This document shows positions 10,495 through 20,283 of a DNA stretch of 64,000 bases, one piece after another. A model generated the notes under the pieces. The model was not told the DNA's origin. It saw nothing but the letters and a program-made list of their open reading frames with translations, and searched no databases. Position numbers and translations under genes: made by a program. Positions within the stretch are counted from its first letter, which is position 1. Every line of letters begins with the position of its first letter. This DNA comes from Rhynchopus sp. YZ270_cl-10 (lineage: Eukaryota > Euglenozoa > Diplonemea > Diplonemida > Diplonemidae), in assembly GCA_964035575.1 (NCBI GenBank), contig OZ037870.1:868001-932000 (forward strand). Reading direction: 5' to 3'.

Positions 10495-13400
10495 ATGAAA
10501 ATCACTGTAGCAATATTGATTGTTGCTGCCGCATGGGTGGAGGGGTTAGCCTCGTCTTCACCCTCTTCGGGGATCGTTCTGGTGAGCATTGCGGAATATG
10601 ACAAATATGGAGGTGTTCCTGGGTCATACGACAACGAGGAAAGCGCAGTGGTTATAAGCTATGAGGAGGAAACCATGGGATACTATGAGCTGGTGGTGGC
10701 AGAGCGTATAGGGTCTTCTGTACGCAGTTTTGGGGAAACGTTTGGGCAGCTTGGGGCGAACACTGCGAGCACTTCGCAACAACTTCACCTCCTTTCCTCC
10801 GTCGACATGAACGTTACTTTAACCCAATCCTCGATGGACCCAACCGATTCACAGTTTTTCACTCTAGCTGCGTCTATCAACACAAGCTCTACCCCACCAC
10901 TTAACTCCTCCTTGATGCATACCATCCCAAAGCCTTCCTCCTCAAAACCCATCTTCTTTCGTTTACCTGAAGAGCTAGCATTTGACGTTACAATGCGAGG
11001 GTTTGAGCCTTGTGTGGTCTATCGCATTTCGATGTATGGTTCTGGTGGTGTGGTTGCAGATAGATTTGCGTCGGTGACCTTTAAGTTGGGGCCTTGTTTG
11101 AGTGTAGCGCGGTATGTATTGCTTGCAGGAGTGGCAGGGTTTTTTTTTGTGGTATCCATTGCAGCGTTGCTCATATTTTATTGCGTAGAGAGGAAACATA
11201 TGCATGCTAGAATTGACAAACCAAAAGATGATTTCGCCGCATTCCGTGAAAGAGGTGCTGATGCGCAAGCCGTCGACGATGTCCCAGACGAATTGGAAAA
11301 TATCGCCAACGTCTTCGGCATTGAAGAAAAGGAACTACTCTCCGGCCTCACCGAAGCAAACCAATTCATTGCCGCCATGGGGGTCGAGGGTGGTGTTGAT
11401 ATCCAAGGTGGTCTGGACTCTTTGAACACCGTTATCCCTTCCGAGGTTTCTTCTATGGCTAAACTTACCAATAAGGTTAAAGCTGGAGGTACAATCAATG
11501 ATTCTGACGTCCAAGACCTCGTTGGGGTTGCCAATACCGTCAATCAGGCGATCAATGAGAACTGCAACACCACCACCACCCTCACACGCCGCAACACCCT
11601 CGAAATCAGCGATGTTCACGATACACAAGATGACGCCCCTCAACCCCCACATCCACAGCCAGAGGTAGGCTCCCCTATCGAACCCCCTCTTCAACAACAA
11701 AAAAGCGAGCGTCTCCGTCGTGAAACACTTGAAGTCAAAGATCTATCGGAAGAAATCGACGTTGTGGATAACTACGCAGAGCACGGCGAGGCCCCTCTGC
11801 TTGACGTAGTCGAAGTATATCGGGAGCATTCCACAGCGGATAGCGCTGGGCTCTCGAAGAGAGCCTTTCTCCGCTCCTCCCGGGGTGTATTGTGTGTTGC
11901 CAGTGTGATTTGCATGTTTGTGTCGGGGGCGCTCTTCATTCCTCCAATGCTTGGCCCAGCTATAGTGGATAGTCTTGCCCTGATGCCTCCCGCAGCGCTC
12001 TCTCTGCTTCCCCTCGCTGCGGTGGTTGCTGCAGTTCTCGCCATCCCCGCATCCTTCTTGATTCTCTATCTCGCAGCCCCTCCACATATTCCTGAACCGG
12101 AATACGCCCGACTCACCTCTCGCGTGGAGACGGTGAAAGATACACCACAACGCAATACCTTAACAACAGAGCCCACCTCACACCCCCCGAGAGACCGGGG
12201 TTCCGTGGCGCCGCCGGTGGAGGGGTGGGGGGGGAATGACGTCACCCCGGATGCCCCAGACATCCCAGAAAAGCTGACAGTAAAAAATGGGAAGATGCAA
12301 GAGGACAATGTAGAGATGGAGCTGTCCAGTGCAACAGGGAGTCATGAGCCGTTGCATGTGGTGGAGGTAGGGAAAACTGATGAAGATGTCGAAAATGTGG
12401 AAAGTGCAGAGATGGGGGACGTTGTCGAGCACTATGCGGAACACGAAGCGTTCCCCCTTCTTGATGTGGTCTGCGACTACCGTGAGCATGCGATGTCGGA
12501 TCCGCAAGGGGGCGGCAGGCGTGACTCTCTCAACGCACGTCTTCGCGCCCGTCTGCGTCAATCCGAAGCCACTGGAAACCCCAACCGTGCCTGGGGTGGG
12601 CAGCAGCAGCAGCAGCCTCCCGGGCAGCAAGGTGGTGCGCTGGGGCAGTCTGCAGAACTGCCACGCCCTTCGCAGCAGCCCTTTGGTGGGGGTGCCGGAG
12701 GGATGGGCGCTGCTTTTGGTGGCGGGATGGGCGGGATGGGTGGAGGCCTGGGAGGCGGCATGGGTGGCTTGGGTGGCGGGATGGGCGGTGGCATTGGTGG
12801 GATGGGTGGCATGAGTGGCCTCGGTGGCGGGATTGGTGGCGGCGTGGGTGGCATGGGTGGCGGGATCGGTGGCATGGGAGGCATGGGAGGAGGCCTTGGG
12901 ATGGGCGGCGGTATGGGCGGTCTTGGCGGTGGAATGGGCGGTATGGGTGGTGGCCTTGGGGGCATGCCTGGTATGGGAGGGATGGGTGGCATGGGAGGCT
13001 TTGGCCAGCAAGGAGGCCTCGGAGGAATAGGTCAACAAGGAATGGGTGGCATCAGCGGCATGAACAACAACATGAGCGGCATGAACGGGATGAACAATAT
13101 GTTCACCCAGGGCAACACCAATTCGACCGAAGAGGAGCGAGAAAAGGAACGCCAGATCCTCCGCAACCGCATGCGCAACAGCCTCCACAACGTCCTCCAG
13201 CCCGAACCTGAACCTGAAGCACCCGACCCACCCCCCGAACCCGAAGAACAACCCACCCTGGAACGCGAGGAAAGCACGCAGCTCCAAAACGACTATGAAG
13301 AACTACAGAAGAAGTTTCAGGAGCTGGAGGAAGAAAAGCAGCGGCAGGCGAAGGAACTCGAGGAGAAACTCGAGGAGAAACTCGAGGAGAAGGAGAGGGC

Positions 13401-14997
13401 GATGGAGGAGAAGGTACGGACACACGATTTGGAGCTGCAACAGGAAAAAGACGCAGAAATTGCAAGACTAAAAAACGAACAAGAAGCAGAACTTCTTCTT
13501 GTAAAAGAAGAAGCCGAACGGCAGCAGCTGGAACTCATGCAACAAAAAGAAGAAGAGGAAGAAGAAGAACACGAAGAGCCCGAACCCGAACCTGCCGAAG
13601 ACCTTCTCCAGATCGAGACCTACGAGGCCCACGACACCGTCTCCATCACCACAGAGGAAGACCTCGTCGCTGCCAGCGCTGCCTCTGCCTCCTTCTCTAG
13701 CCTTGTCACCCACACCTTCCCTATTCGCATCCTCCTCTCTTCTCTCTATGAAAACATCAATCCCGACGAATTCCTCCCCCAAGCCAACGAAGATCTCATA
13801 GCCTCCCTCACCCTCCACGAACCACACATCACCGATGTCTCTCTCACCTCTCATCTCTCTTTGACACAGCTATACCTCACATTGCATTCAAAAATTGAAA
13901 TAAATTTAGAGTGCATCAAAACCATTTGCGGCATTTCAGTAAAGACTGTTGAAACGCATGAAGGAGGGGTGATAACCCCGGAGCCAAGCTATATAGAGGA
14001 ACCTATTCAGGATACGATACACGAAAACACTCATATATCTGGTGGATCGGAGAGGAGGGTGAGCAGTATAATGGTGGTGGTGGAGGAGCAGAATGCGGGG
14101 CGTTTGAGTGATGTGAAGCTTTTGATGTTTTGCGTGGCGGCGTTGGTCGAGGCGGTTGTGGTGCTTCTTGTGAGTGGTGTGATAGAGGATTATATCTATG
14201 CCTCTGTAATGGGCGTAACCGTTCTCATTGCCTGCGCTGTCGCAATGTTCGTATCCTACCCAATAGCAGGGATGCTCTTTCACTTCCTCATCCTCGCATG
14301 CACAGTAACATTTCTCGTAGTGCATTCCTTCTGGGATCTCTATCAAAGCATCATCCTTTCCGCAATGATGACATTCCTCCTCTTTTCATTTAAATTAGCA
14401 AAGCTCCGTCTTCCCATGGTTGCAGGCATTCTTTGTGTACTAAGTGTAGGGTTTTACGATAAATGGTTGGTAGGGGGTGCGGTCGTGGGGGGGATCCTCC
14501 CGGTGTGTTATGCTATGGTGGTGATTGGGGTGGCTTTGACGGTGTTGCTGAAGGTGAAGAGGAAGGGAAGCTTTTGGGCGGCATTGGGGATGGCTATGGT
14601 GCATACAGCGGTGTTGGATGGGTTGGTGCAGTTCTATGATGAATCGGATGATATCAGAGCTGCGTTTGTCTTCTTCCCTCTTTGGGTCATGACGCTTGCG
14701 GTGGCCCGTCTTCACTACACATATAATGCAACGATTGCACCCCCCGATGCATCCAAACGAGACGTAGAAATCTGTCTCATCCTCGGCACCGTCAGTCTGC
14801 TCTGGGCCTCGCTCCACATCTTCGCAGGCTTGCAGGCCCTCACAGAAGGCTGGGGGGTAGCAGTTGTGGCAGGTGAGGCGATGGCGTTGTATCTCATGAT
14901 AGCATACCCCTTCGCGTTTGTATTGCTCCCGCGGTGCAAGGTGTCAAGTGCTTCCTGTTCTGGTGCATTCCTCTCAGTAATGGATGCACTATTTTGA
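10495..14997 (+). CDS. Large unrecognised multi-pass membrane protein (1500 residues)
   Basis: A single uninterrupted exon. ATG 10495 is chosen because it opens a clear signal peptide (MKITVAILIVAAAWVEG). Going along the protein: a Ser/Asn-rich, probably lumenal or extracellular region; a membrane helix near 206-231; a polar region; a hydrophobic block near 463-527 (two or three helices); an acidic linker; a Gly-Met tract of GGMGG type near 731-831 running into Gly/Met/Asn repeats to about 868; a Glu-rich stretch with a charged coiled coil near 926-1026; then a C-terminal block of about nine or ten hydrophobic segments (about 1208-1481). A motif of the form YAEH-x3-PLLDVV-x2-YREH occurs twice (about 427-445 and 647-664), once before and once after the internal hydrophobic block, suggesting an internal duplication. 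I recognise no enzyme or transporter family. A membrane scaffold or receptor is possible but unproven. Confidence 0.8.
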   Translation: MKITVAILIVAAAWVEGLASSSPSSGIVLVSIAEYDKYGGVPGSYDNEESAVVISYEEETMGYYELVVAERIGSSVRSFGETFGQLGANTASTSQQLHLLSSVDMNVTLTQSSMDPTDSQFFTLAASINTSSTPPLNSSLMHTIPKPSSSKPIFFRLPEELAFDVTMRGFEPCVVYRISMYGSGGVVADRFASVTFKLGPCLSVARYVLLAGVAGFFFVVSIAALLIFYCVERKHMHARIDKPKDDFAAFRERGADAQAVDDVPDELENIANVFGIEEKELLSGLTEANQFIAAMGVEGGVDIQGGLDSLNTVIPSEVSSMAKLTNKVKAGGTINDSDVQDLVGVANTVNQAINENCNTTTTLTRRNTLEISDVHDTQDDAPQPPHPQPEVGSPIEPPLQQQKSERLRRETLEVKDLSEEIDVVDNYAEHGEAPLLDVVEVYREHSTADSAGLSKRAFLRSSRGVLCVASVICMFVSGALFIPPMLGPAIVDSLALMPPAALSLLPLAAVVAAVLAIPASFLILYLAAPPHIPEPEYARLTSRVETVKDTPQRNTLTTEPTSHPPRDRGSVAPPVEGWGGNDVTPDAPDIPEKLTVKNGKMQEDNVEMELSSATGSHEPLHVVEVGKTDEDVENVESAEMGDVVEHYAEHEAFPLLDVVCDYREHAMSDPQGGGRRDSLNARLRARLRQSEATGNPNRAWGGQQQQQPPGQQGGALGQSAELPRPSQQPFGGGAGGMGAAFGGGMGGMGGGLGGGMGGLGGGMGGGIGGMGGMSGLGGGIGGGVGGMGGGIGGMGGMGGGLGMGGGMGGLGGGMGGMGGGLGGMPGMGGMGGMGGFGQQGGLGGIGQQGMGGISGMNNNMSGMNGMNNMFTQGNTNSTEEEREKERQILRNRMRNSLHNVLQPEPEPEAPDPPPEPEEQPTLEREESTQLQNDYEELQKKFQELEEEKQRQAKELEEKLEEKLEEKERAMEEKVRTHDLELQQEKDAEIARLKNEQEAELLLVKEEAERQQLELMQQKEEEEEEEHEEPEPEPAEDLLQIETYEAHDTVSITTEEDLVAASAASASFSSLVTHTFPIRILLSSLYENINPDEFLPQANEDLIASLTLHEPHITDVSLTSHLSLTQLYLTLHSKIEINLECIKTICGISVKTVETHEGGVITPEPSYIEEPIQDTIHENTHISGGSERRVSSIMVVVEEQNAGRLSDVKLLMFCVAALVEAVVVLLVSGVIEDYIYASVMGVTVLIACAVAMFVSYPIAGMLFHFLILACTVTFLVVHSFWDLYQSIILSAMMTFLLFSFKLAKLRLPMVAGILCVLSVGFYDKWLVGGAVVGGILPVCYAMVVIGVALTVLLKVKRKGSFWAALGMAMVHTAVLDGLVQFYDESDDIRAAFVFFPLWVMTLAVARLHYTYNATIAPPDASKRDVEICLILGTVSLLWASLHIFAGLQALTEGWGVAVVAGEAMALYLMIAYPFAFVLLPRCKVSSASCSGAFLSVMDALF
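12685..13100 (+). repeat. GGN-ATG coding minisatellite (Gly-Met tract)
   Basis: Within the large membrane gene, repeats of GGTGGCATGGG type encode Gly-Gly-Met-Gly runs. It is probably prone to slippage and length variation. It also produces a long artefactual open frame (poly-Pro) on the other strand. Confidence 0.75.
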
Positions 14998-15482
14998 GGT
15001 TTTGTTTACACAAAAAAAAGATTTACCTCCTGGTGGAAGAAGGGGGAGGGGGAGGGGGAGGGGATGGCTCGATTTTTGAAAATTAGAAGTGGAGAGATAA
15101 GGAGTGTATTCGATTTTTTGTTTTTTTGAAAGAAAAAATAAAAATAACTGTCAACGAAGCGGGGCAGCCATTTTTAAAAGTGAGTTTGTCTGTATGTTTG
15201 TTTAGTTTTGTAAAAAAAAAGGGTGGACTAAAAACACCGCAAAATCAAAAAACACGGAAGAACAAAAATCCAAGCACAATTGCCTCAATTTCTTTTCCAA
15301 GAACATTTGGCAAATCGTGTAGTGAAGCAATCTACACATCATCACCTTTTCAATAACACTTGCGGCTCAACAAGAACTGACCTATTTTTTTTCTAAAGTT
15401 TTCCTCTTTTTTTGGTTTTTGTACAGTCGAGACCATCACTGCAAACCACCAACAGAAAAACAAGCAAAACACAACAACAACA
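14998..15482. other. Spacer with acceptor-like AG before the next gene
   Basis: No gene. It holds A/T tracts and a GAGGGGG repeat (about 15041-15062). TTTTTGTACAG ends at 15426, 57 nt before the next ATG, and looks like a 3' splice site. Confidence 0.5.
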
Positions 15483-16376
15483 ATGGCAAGAAGCAAGGCA
15501 AAGAAGTCGCCTAAGCAGGAGGACGCGAAGGAGGAGGCAGTTGAGGTGACACCTGAGGTGCCGGAAGTCGACCCTTCGTCGACACCCGTCCCCGTTAAGG
15601 AGGCAGAGGAAGCTGCCAAGTCCCCTGAGGCCACTACCGAGCTTCCTGCCGAGAAGAAGGCAGGGGGCTGCTGCGGATCGAAGAAAACCGCAGAACCCAC
15701 AGAAACCACCGAAGAAGCACCCAAAAAGGCAGGAGGCTGCTGTGGATCCAAGAAGACCGAAGTGTCCGAGGAGCCCAAGGCTGTTGAGGAACCCAAAAAG
15801 GCTGGAGGATGCTGCGGATCGAAGAAGACCGAGACTGTCGAGGAGCCCAAAAAGGCTGGAGGCTGCTGTGGGTCCAAGAAGACCGAAGTCGTCGAAGAAC
15901 CCAAGAAGGCTGGAGGCTGCTGCGGGTCAAAGAAAACGGAAACTGTTGAGGAACCGAAAAAGGCTGGAGGATGCTGTGGGTCCAAGAAGACAGAAGTCGT
16001 CGAAGAACCCAAAAAGGCTGGAGGCTGCTGTGGATCGAAGAAGACCGAGACTGTTGAGGAGCCCAAGACTGTCGAAGAACCGAAGAAGGCTGGAGGCTGC
16101 TGTGGGTCCAAGAAGGCTGAGGTGGTGGAGGCACCTAAGTCGTCGTGCTGCGATGCAGGGAAGTGCTCTAAGTCGGCACCTGCACCGACCCCAGCACCAG
16201 CACCAGCACTGAAGAAGGAGAAGAAGCGTGAGGCTGGCTGTGGCTACGCTGCAGGCGGGACTGCCCTTGGTGCTGGAGTGGGCCTCTTGCTCCTCGGGCC
16301 TGTTGGGGCAGTGGTAGGTGGTGGTCTTCTCTACTATGCTGCCACAACAGACGGCCTGTGTGGAGTCGCCAAGTAA
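15483..16376 (+). CDS. Lys/Cys-rich repeat protein with hydrophobic Gly-rich C-terminus
   Basis: 297 residues in one exon, with ATG in the favourable context ACAACAATGG. After an acidic N-terminus (1-55) come eight copies of KKAGGCCGSKK, mostly alternating with TETVEEP and TEVVEEP spacers, then SSCCDAGKC and an Ala-Pro run. The last 45 or so residues are a Gly-rich hydrophobic hairpin-like segment (ALGAGVGLLLLGPVGAVVGG) followed by LYYAATTDGLCG. I recognise no family. Paired cysteines could bind metal or be S-acylated, and the C-terminus could insert in or associate with membranes. These are inferences. The repeats are close to identical in DNA, so the copy number is probably unstable. Confidence 0.8.
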   Translation: MARSKAKKSPKQEDAKEEAVEVTPEVPEVDPSSTPVPVKEAEEAAKSPEATTELPAEKKAGGCCGSKKTAEPTETTEEAPKKAGGCCGSKKTEVSEEPKAVEEPKKAGGCCGSKKTETVEEPKKAGGCCGSKKTEVVEEPKKAGGCCGSKKTETVEEPKKAGGCCGSKKTEVVEEPKKAGGCCGSKKTETVEEPKTVEEPKKAGGCCGSKKAEVVEAPKSSCCDAGKCSKSAPAPTPAPAPALKKEKKREAGCGYAAGGTALGAGVGLLLLGPVGAVVGGGLLYYAATTDGLCGVAK

Positions 16377-16589
16377 ATCTTTTTTTTGAAAGCGTAATTC
16401 CCGTCTTTGTATTTTGAAGGGGGAAAAATTGACAAATAGAAAAAGAAATATATGGGGGAGAGGGGGAAATGAATCTACAATTGAAAGTGGAGCTTCTACA
16501 CTCCAAGTAATCAAAAAAATAGGGAGGGATTTTGCATTTTTCTCCATCCATTTGTTGACACCTGCCCATTTTTTTTTTTCTTGCTCGCG

Positions 16590-16655
16590 GAGAAGCAGTG
16601 CCTGTGTCCCGCCGGTGTACGGTGAGGCGTTTGCACTTTCAGCTTCTCTTTTTTT
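16590..16655 (+). repeat. Dispersed repeat family E, copy 2
   Basis: AGAAGCAGTGCC ... GGTGAGGCGTTTGCACTTTCAGCTTCT. GAAGC and AGTGC pair with GCTTC and GCACT, so the unit forms an extended hairpin. Confidence 0.55.
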
Positions 16656-16849
16656 CTCTCTTAAAGATGTAATGCGATGCTCATTCAACCATCTTTCAAG
16701 TCGTTTCCCTCTCTTTTTTTCCCCCCAAGCGTTTACGTGTGAAAAAAAAGCCCCCCCCTCCCATCCCTCGCCCCGCATACCGCCAGAACCGAAAGCTGCT
16801 AGCCTGCACCCCTCCCTTTCACCTTTTCCCCCTTTTTTTAAAAAAAGAT

Positions 16850-16895
16850 TTTGTGTGCACGAGAACGAGAGGCACACTTATCTTACGTTTCTTTT
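16850..16895 (+). repeat. Hairpin family H copy
   Basis: AAGAT-TTT-GTGTG, loop CACGAGAACGAGAGG, then CACAC-TT-ATCTT. It keeps the loop and tail of family A with a completely different but still complementary stem. Confidence 0.6.
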
Positions 16896-16909
16896 AAGGT
16901 CACTTTTAC

Positions 16910-16943
16910 AGGTGACTAAGCATGAGAGGCTTAGTGTCATCTT
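16910..16943 (+). repeat. Hairpin family A, copy 6
   Basis: AGGTGACTAAGCATGAGAGG then CTTAGTGTCATCTT and ATAAAG. Full canonical stem. It lies 15 nt after a family H copy, and a half copy (GCTTCGGTTCATCTT) is at about 17051. Confidence 0.75.
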
Positions 16944-17135
16944 ATAAAGTTTTTTTGTCAGCTGTGCACCACAAACTGCTGCTACAGTTTGTGGTATATG
17001 CCTGGAACTGGGTGGTGCGCGTCTTTTTTTGAATACAACAAAGTTGCTGGGCTTCGGTTCATCTTTTTTGATATTTTTGACATTTTTTTTTCACCACCTT
17101 TACTTCGGGAGTGTTTTTTTTTGTAGGACACATTA

Positions 17136-17450
17136 GGGCTTAGTTATTTTTTTTTTTGGTACGCGTCCGCGCGCGCTCAAATTTTTGGAAATCCAAAAAT
17201 AAAAAATAAAAAATAAAAAAAAATATGCCGGTGTGGTGTGCATAGAAAAGTATAAAAAAAAAAGTTGGAAAATTTCAACAATTTTTTTTTCCGAATATTT
17301 TTTTTTTGAAAATTTTTTTTTTGGGCACAACATTGATTTTGCAGCCAAAACAAGTTATTTTTTTTTGGTATTTTATTTTTTTTTGCGCGCGCGCGCTCAA
17401 AATTTGAGGGGGGTCCCGGACGCGTACCAAAAAAAAAAATAACTAAGCCC
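17136..17450. mobile_element. PIF/Harbinger-like MITE
   Basis: Terminal inverted repeats of about 35 bp start GGGCTTAGTTATTT and include GGTACGCGTCCG (17136-17170 and 17416-17450). The element is flanked by TTA on both sides (17133-17135 and 17451-17453). A 3-bp TWA target duplication and GGG-starting ends are typical of PIF/Harbinger elements. At 315 bp it has no coding capacity. The interior is A/T-rich with CG-alternating tracts. Confidence 0.65.
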
Positions 17451-17735
17451 TTACCTTTTTTTTGTTCAAACACTTTCCAAGCCTCCCCCATTATACCTCT
17501 GCTCTTTTGCGCCTAGCAGTACTTACCTTCCGTTCTTTGGTTCCACCACCCCCTTCGAAGAGAACCCCCTTCTCCCAAAAGGATTCATGGGGGTGTGGAA
17601 GAAAGAGCACTACAAAAGAATGCTTCGCCAAAAAAAAAAACACAAATCTCTCATATTTTAGCAAGAGAACGAACGAAAATACTACAAAAAATAAAATAAA
17701 AAAAATCTCGTCTGCGGTGACGTAAAAATGTTTCG

Positions 17736-17794
17736 TATAGTGGAGCACACTCTAGGGTGGCTACACTAATACAACCAAGTTTTCAAAAAAAAAA
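17736..17794 (+). repeat. Hairpin family B1, copy 2
   Basis: TAGTGGAGCACACTCTAG-GTGGCTACACTAAT, CAACCAAGTTTTC, then an A run. Differs from 7466 and 29696 at only one to three positions, so spread is recent. Confidence 0.75.
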
Positions 17795-18897
17795 GGCCCG
17801 AAACAATTGAGGTAATATGTGGTAGTGAGTGCGAGCGTACGTAACTAAAGCCGCCTCTTCCGGTGGGAGTGATTTTTTTTTGAGTTTATATAAAATATGG
17901 GCAATATTGGGCACAACATGGCCTTTTTTTTTGCCCATAATCCGCCCATTTTATTTGGGCGCATAAATAGCCTATACCCATATTCTGTTTTTTGAGGGTG
18001 CCCGTATTGGCAGCTGCCCATATGAGCGTTCCATCTATGATACAGCGAATGGGGGAGGGGGGAATGGAAATAGTATGGTATTTGATTCAGAGTAGAGAGA
18101 GAGAGAAAGTTCATAGGAGGATGTAACGGTAGTCCACGAAAACAAGAGATAGGCGAGGGAACGGCTGAGTGGAGCTCATTCGAGAAAAAAAAGCGAATTT
18201 TTATTTCAAATTTTTCAGAAGAAGAAGAAAACCTCTCCCAGCTTGGTAAGTGAGGAGGTGTCTGATTTCTAACGTCTTATAGCTTAGTCTTGGGGTTTCT
18301 TGGGTTAAAAAAGGTGGTAAAAAAAAATAATGGGAAAATGGTTGATTATCTCGCTCTGGTTTTATGTTTTTCTTTTGGGGGTGGTTTTTATACGCATCAA
18401 ACTAACGTATTTCAACAAAAAAAAAAAAAATCACACACACATACAAACGATATCACAGCTAGGGAGGCAAACCCCTTATAGGCACAACCGATTACCTCTC
18501 TCTCCCTCTTTTTTTTCTTTCTCTCCTGGTCGCGATTTTTTTTTTGTCCAATCTTTCTGCATCCACAAAATATCACAACGTAACTGAAATGATATTCCGA
18601 AAAAAGGAAAACACATAATACCCAACTGAGCTGGGGGACGTGGTGATGCCATCATGTGGTGTCATGTGTACTAACTCAATTGTGATTCATATGTGTGCAC
18701 ACGTGCACAGTATGTCTAAGATCGCGTAATCGTAAGAAAGGCCCGACTCTCTTTCGAGACTGGGAAACCCGGTTAACTCTATAGAGACTTCCCTCCTAAT
18801 CTGAAGAATTTCTCGTTCATTTTGAAGACAAATTGACGCAAAAAACCTCCTTCTTTTCCTCCTTCTCCTCACAAAACAACAGAAAAAAACGGCAAAA

Positions 18898-19895
18898 ATG
18901 AGCGAAGAAACGCAGACATTGTTGAGACAGGCTAACGCTGTCTGTTTTGATGTTGACAGTACAGTGTGTATTGATGAAGGGATCGATGAGTTTGCAGCGT
19001 ACCTTGGGAAGAAGGAGGAGGTAGCGGCGTTGACTGCGAATGCGATGGGAGGGGGGGTGACCTTTCAGGAAGCGCTTTCAGCGCGATTAGAGCTGATGAA
19101 GCCTACTAAGGAACAGTTGGACAGTTTTATTAAGGCCAATCCTCCTAAAATCTCTAAGGGGGTTGACACCTTTATTGCACGTCTCCATGCACGCTCTGTA
19201 GATGTGTACCTGGTCAGCGGCGGCTTCACACAAATGATCCACCCCCTCGCGGACCTCCTCAAAATCAGCAGAGACCGTGTCCACGCAAACACCATTCTAT
19301 TTGATGATGCCGGAGCCTACACAGGATACGACACAGAAGCCTTCACCTCACGCAGTGGAGGCAAACCGAAATGCCTGACCCACCTAAAGAGCACCCACAA
19401 CTATAAGACAATGGTAATGATTGGCGATGGTGCGACGGATCTAGAGGCAAAGCAGCCGGGTGCTGCAGATCTCTTTATCGGGTACGGTGGTGTGCAGGTA
19501 TGTTATGAGGGGAATGGTGTAGAAGTATCTCAAGGGGGGGGGAGAAATACCGAAAATTATTGAGAAAATAAATTTTGTTTTGTGATTTCGCCTTTTGGGT
19601 GTTGGGTTTAGAATTGTGTTTCAATATGAAAAATAGAAAATAATGAAACTCCTCCCGAAAAACATAAAAAAAGATTTTTTGGGTTGAGAGGATGAACCTG
19701 CATTTAGAGCTTTGAAAATTCATTAGCCTTCGGGCGACTTTGTGTACAAAATTTGTCCTCGGGCAGGGTGATTGTCGAAACTACAAAAAAAAAAAATATC
19801 ACCAAAAATAAAAACAGCAACGCGTGAAGGTCGTGCAGAACGCAGACTGGTTTGTTGACTCATTCGAGCCGCTGATTGCGACCATCTCCGAATAG
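18898..19895 (+). CDS. PSPH: Phosphoserine phosphatase
   Basis: Exons 18898-19497 and 19818-19895 (225 residues, the usual size for the eukaryotic enzyme). It hydrolyses 3-phosphoserine to serine, the last step of serine synthesis, in the cytosol. HAD-superfamily motifs are all present: nucleophile DVDST (18-22), SGG (107-109), GGKPK (about 154-158) and GDGATD (176-181). The splice is phase 0 and restores the family C-terminus, GGVQ then QRVKVVQNADWFVDSF. A CAG ends 16 nt before the ATG. The 320-bp intron starts GTATGT and holds a family F hairpin, so the repeat sits inside a transcribed unit. Confidence 0.93.
19724..19796 (+). repeat. Hairpin family F, copy 1 (in PSPH intron)
   Basis: TAGCCTTCGGGCGACTTTG-GTACA...GGGCAGGGTGATTGTCGA, then ACTAC and an A run. 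GCC pairs with GGC around TTC(G). It is close to the copy at 63654. Confidence 0.65.
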
Positions 19896-20283
19896 ATTTC
19901 CTTTGTGCTTTTATCCTCTCCGTGTCTGGCAGTGTCGCATTCTCCATACGGTAGGTCCGTCGGGTAGGTGCCCGCATCAACTTCCATTTCTTTCAACCTC
20001 CGAGAAAAAGAACAAATCCAAACGTCTTCGACGAAGCTATTGTTTTTGCAAAGCTTTCAAGATATACTACCCCCACCCCCACCCCCACCATATTCCACAG
20101 AAAGCTGCACGATGTTTCGCAGTTAAAAAAAAAAGTTATCTCTCTGCCCTTTTGATGTTCACCGCATACCCCCATCCTACCCCTACTCTTTGACAGCTGT
20201 GTTCTGATGTACGTTTGATGTACGCAGCATACAGCCGTCTTCACCCCCTCTACTCCCCCATCCACTCCTCCTACAGGAAGGTT
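19896..20283. other. Spacer before the RRM/BMT5 gene
   Basis: No gene. It holds a CACCCC tract (about 20071-20090) and ends in a pyrimidine tract with CTACAG (to 20276), 7 nt before the ATG, resembling a 3' splice site. Confidence 0.45.

Larger units (their letters stand above)
16377..18897. other. 2.5-kb spacer of repeats
   Basis: No gene on either strand. It contains hairpins of families A, B, E and H, a Harbinger-like MITE, and A/T tracts. 17.9-18.9 kb shows only small palindromic motifs. Confidence 0.55.

Noticed and set aside
12178-13287. 369-codon open frame on the minus strand inside the large membrane gene
   Set aside because: It is the antisense of the Gly-Met minisatellite and reads as a His/Ala/Thr/Pro-rich sequence. 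The plus-strand gene explains it.
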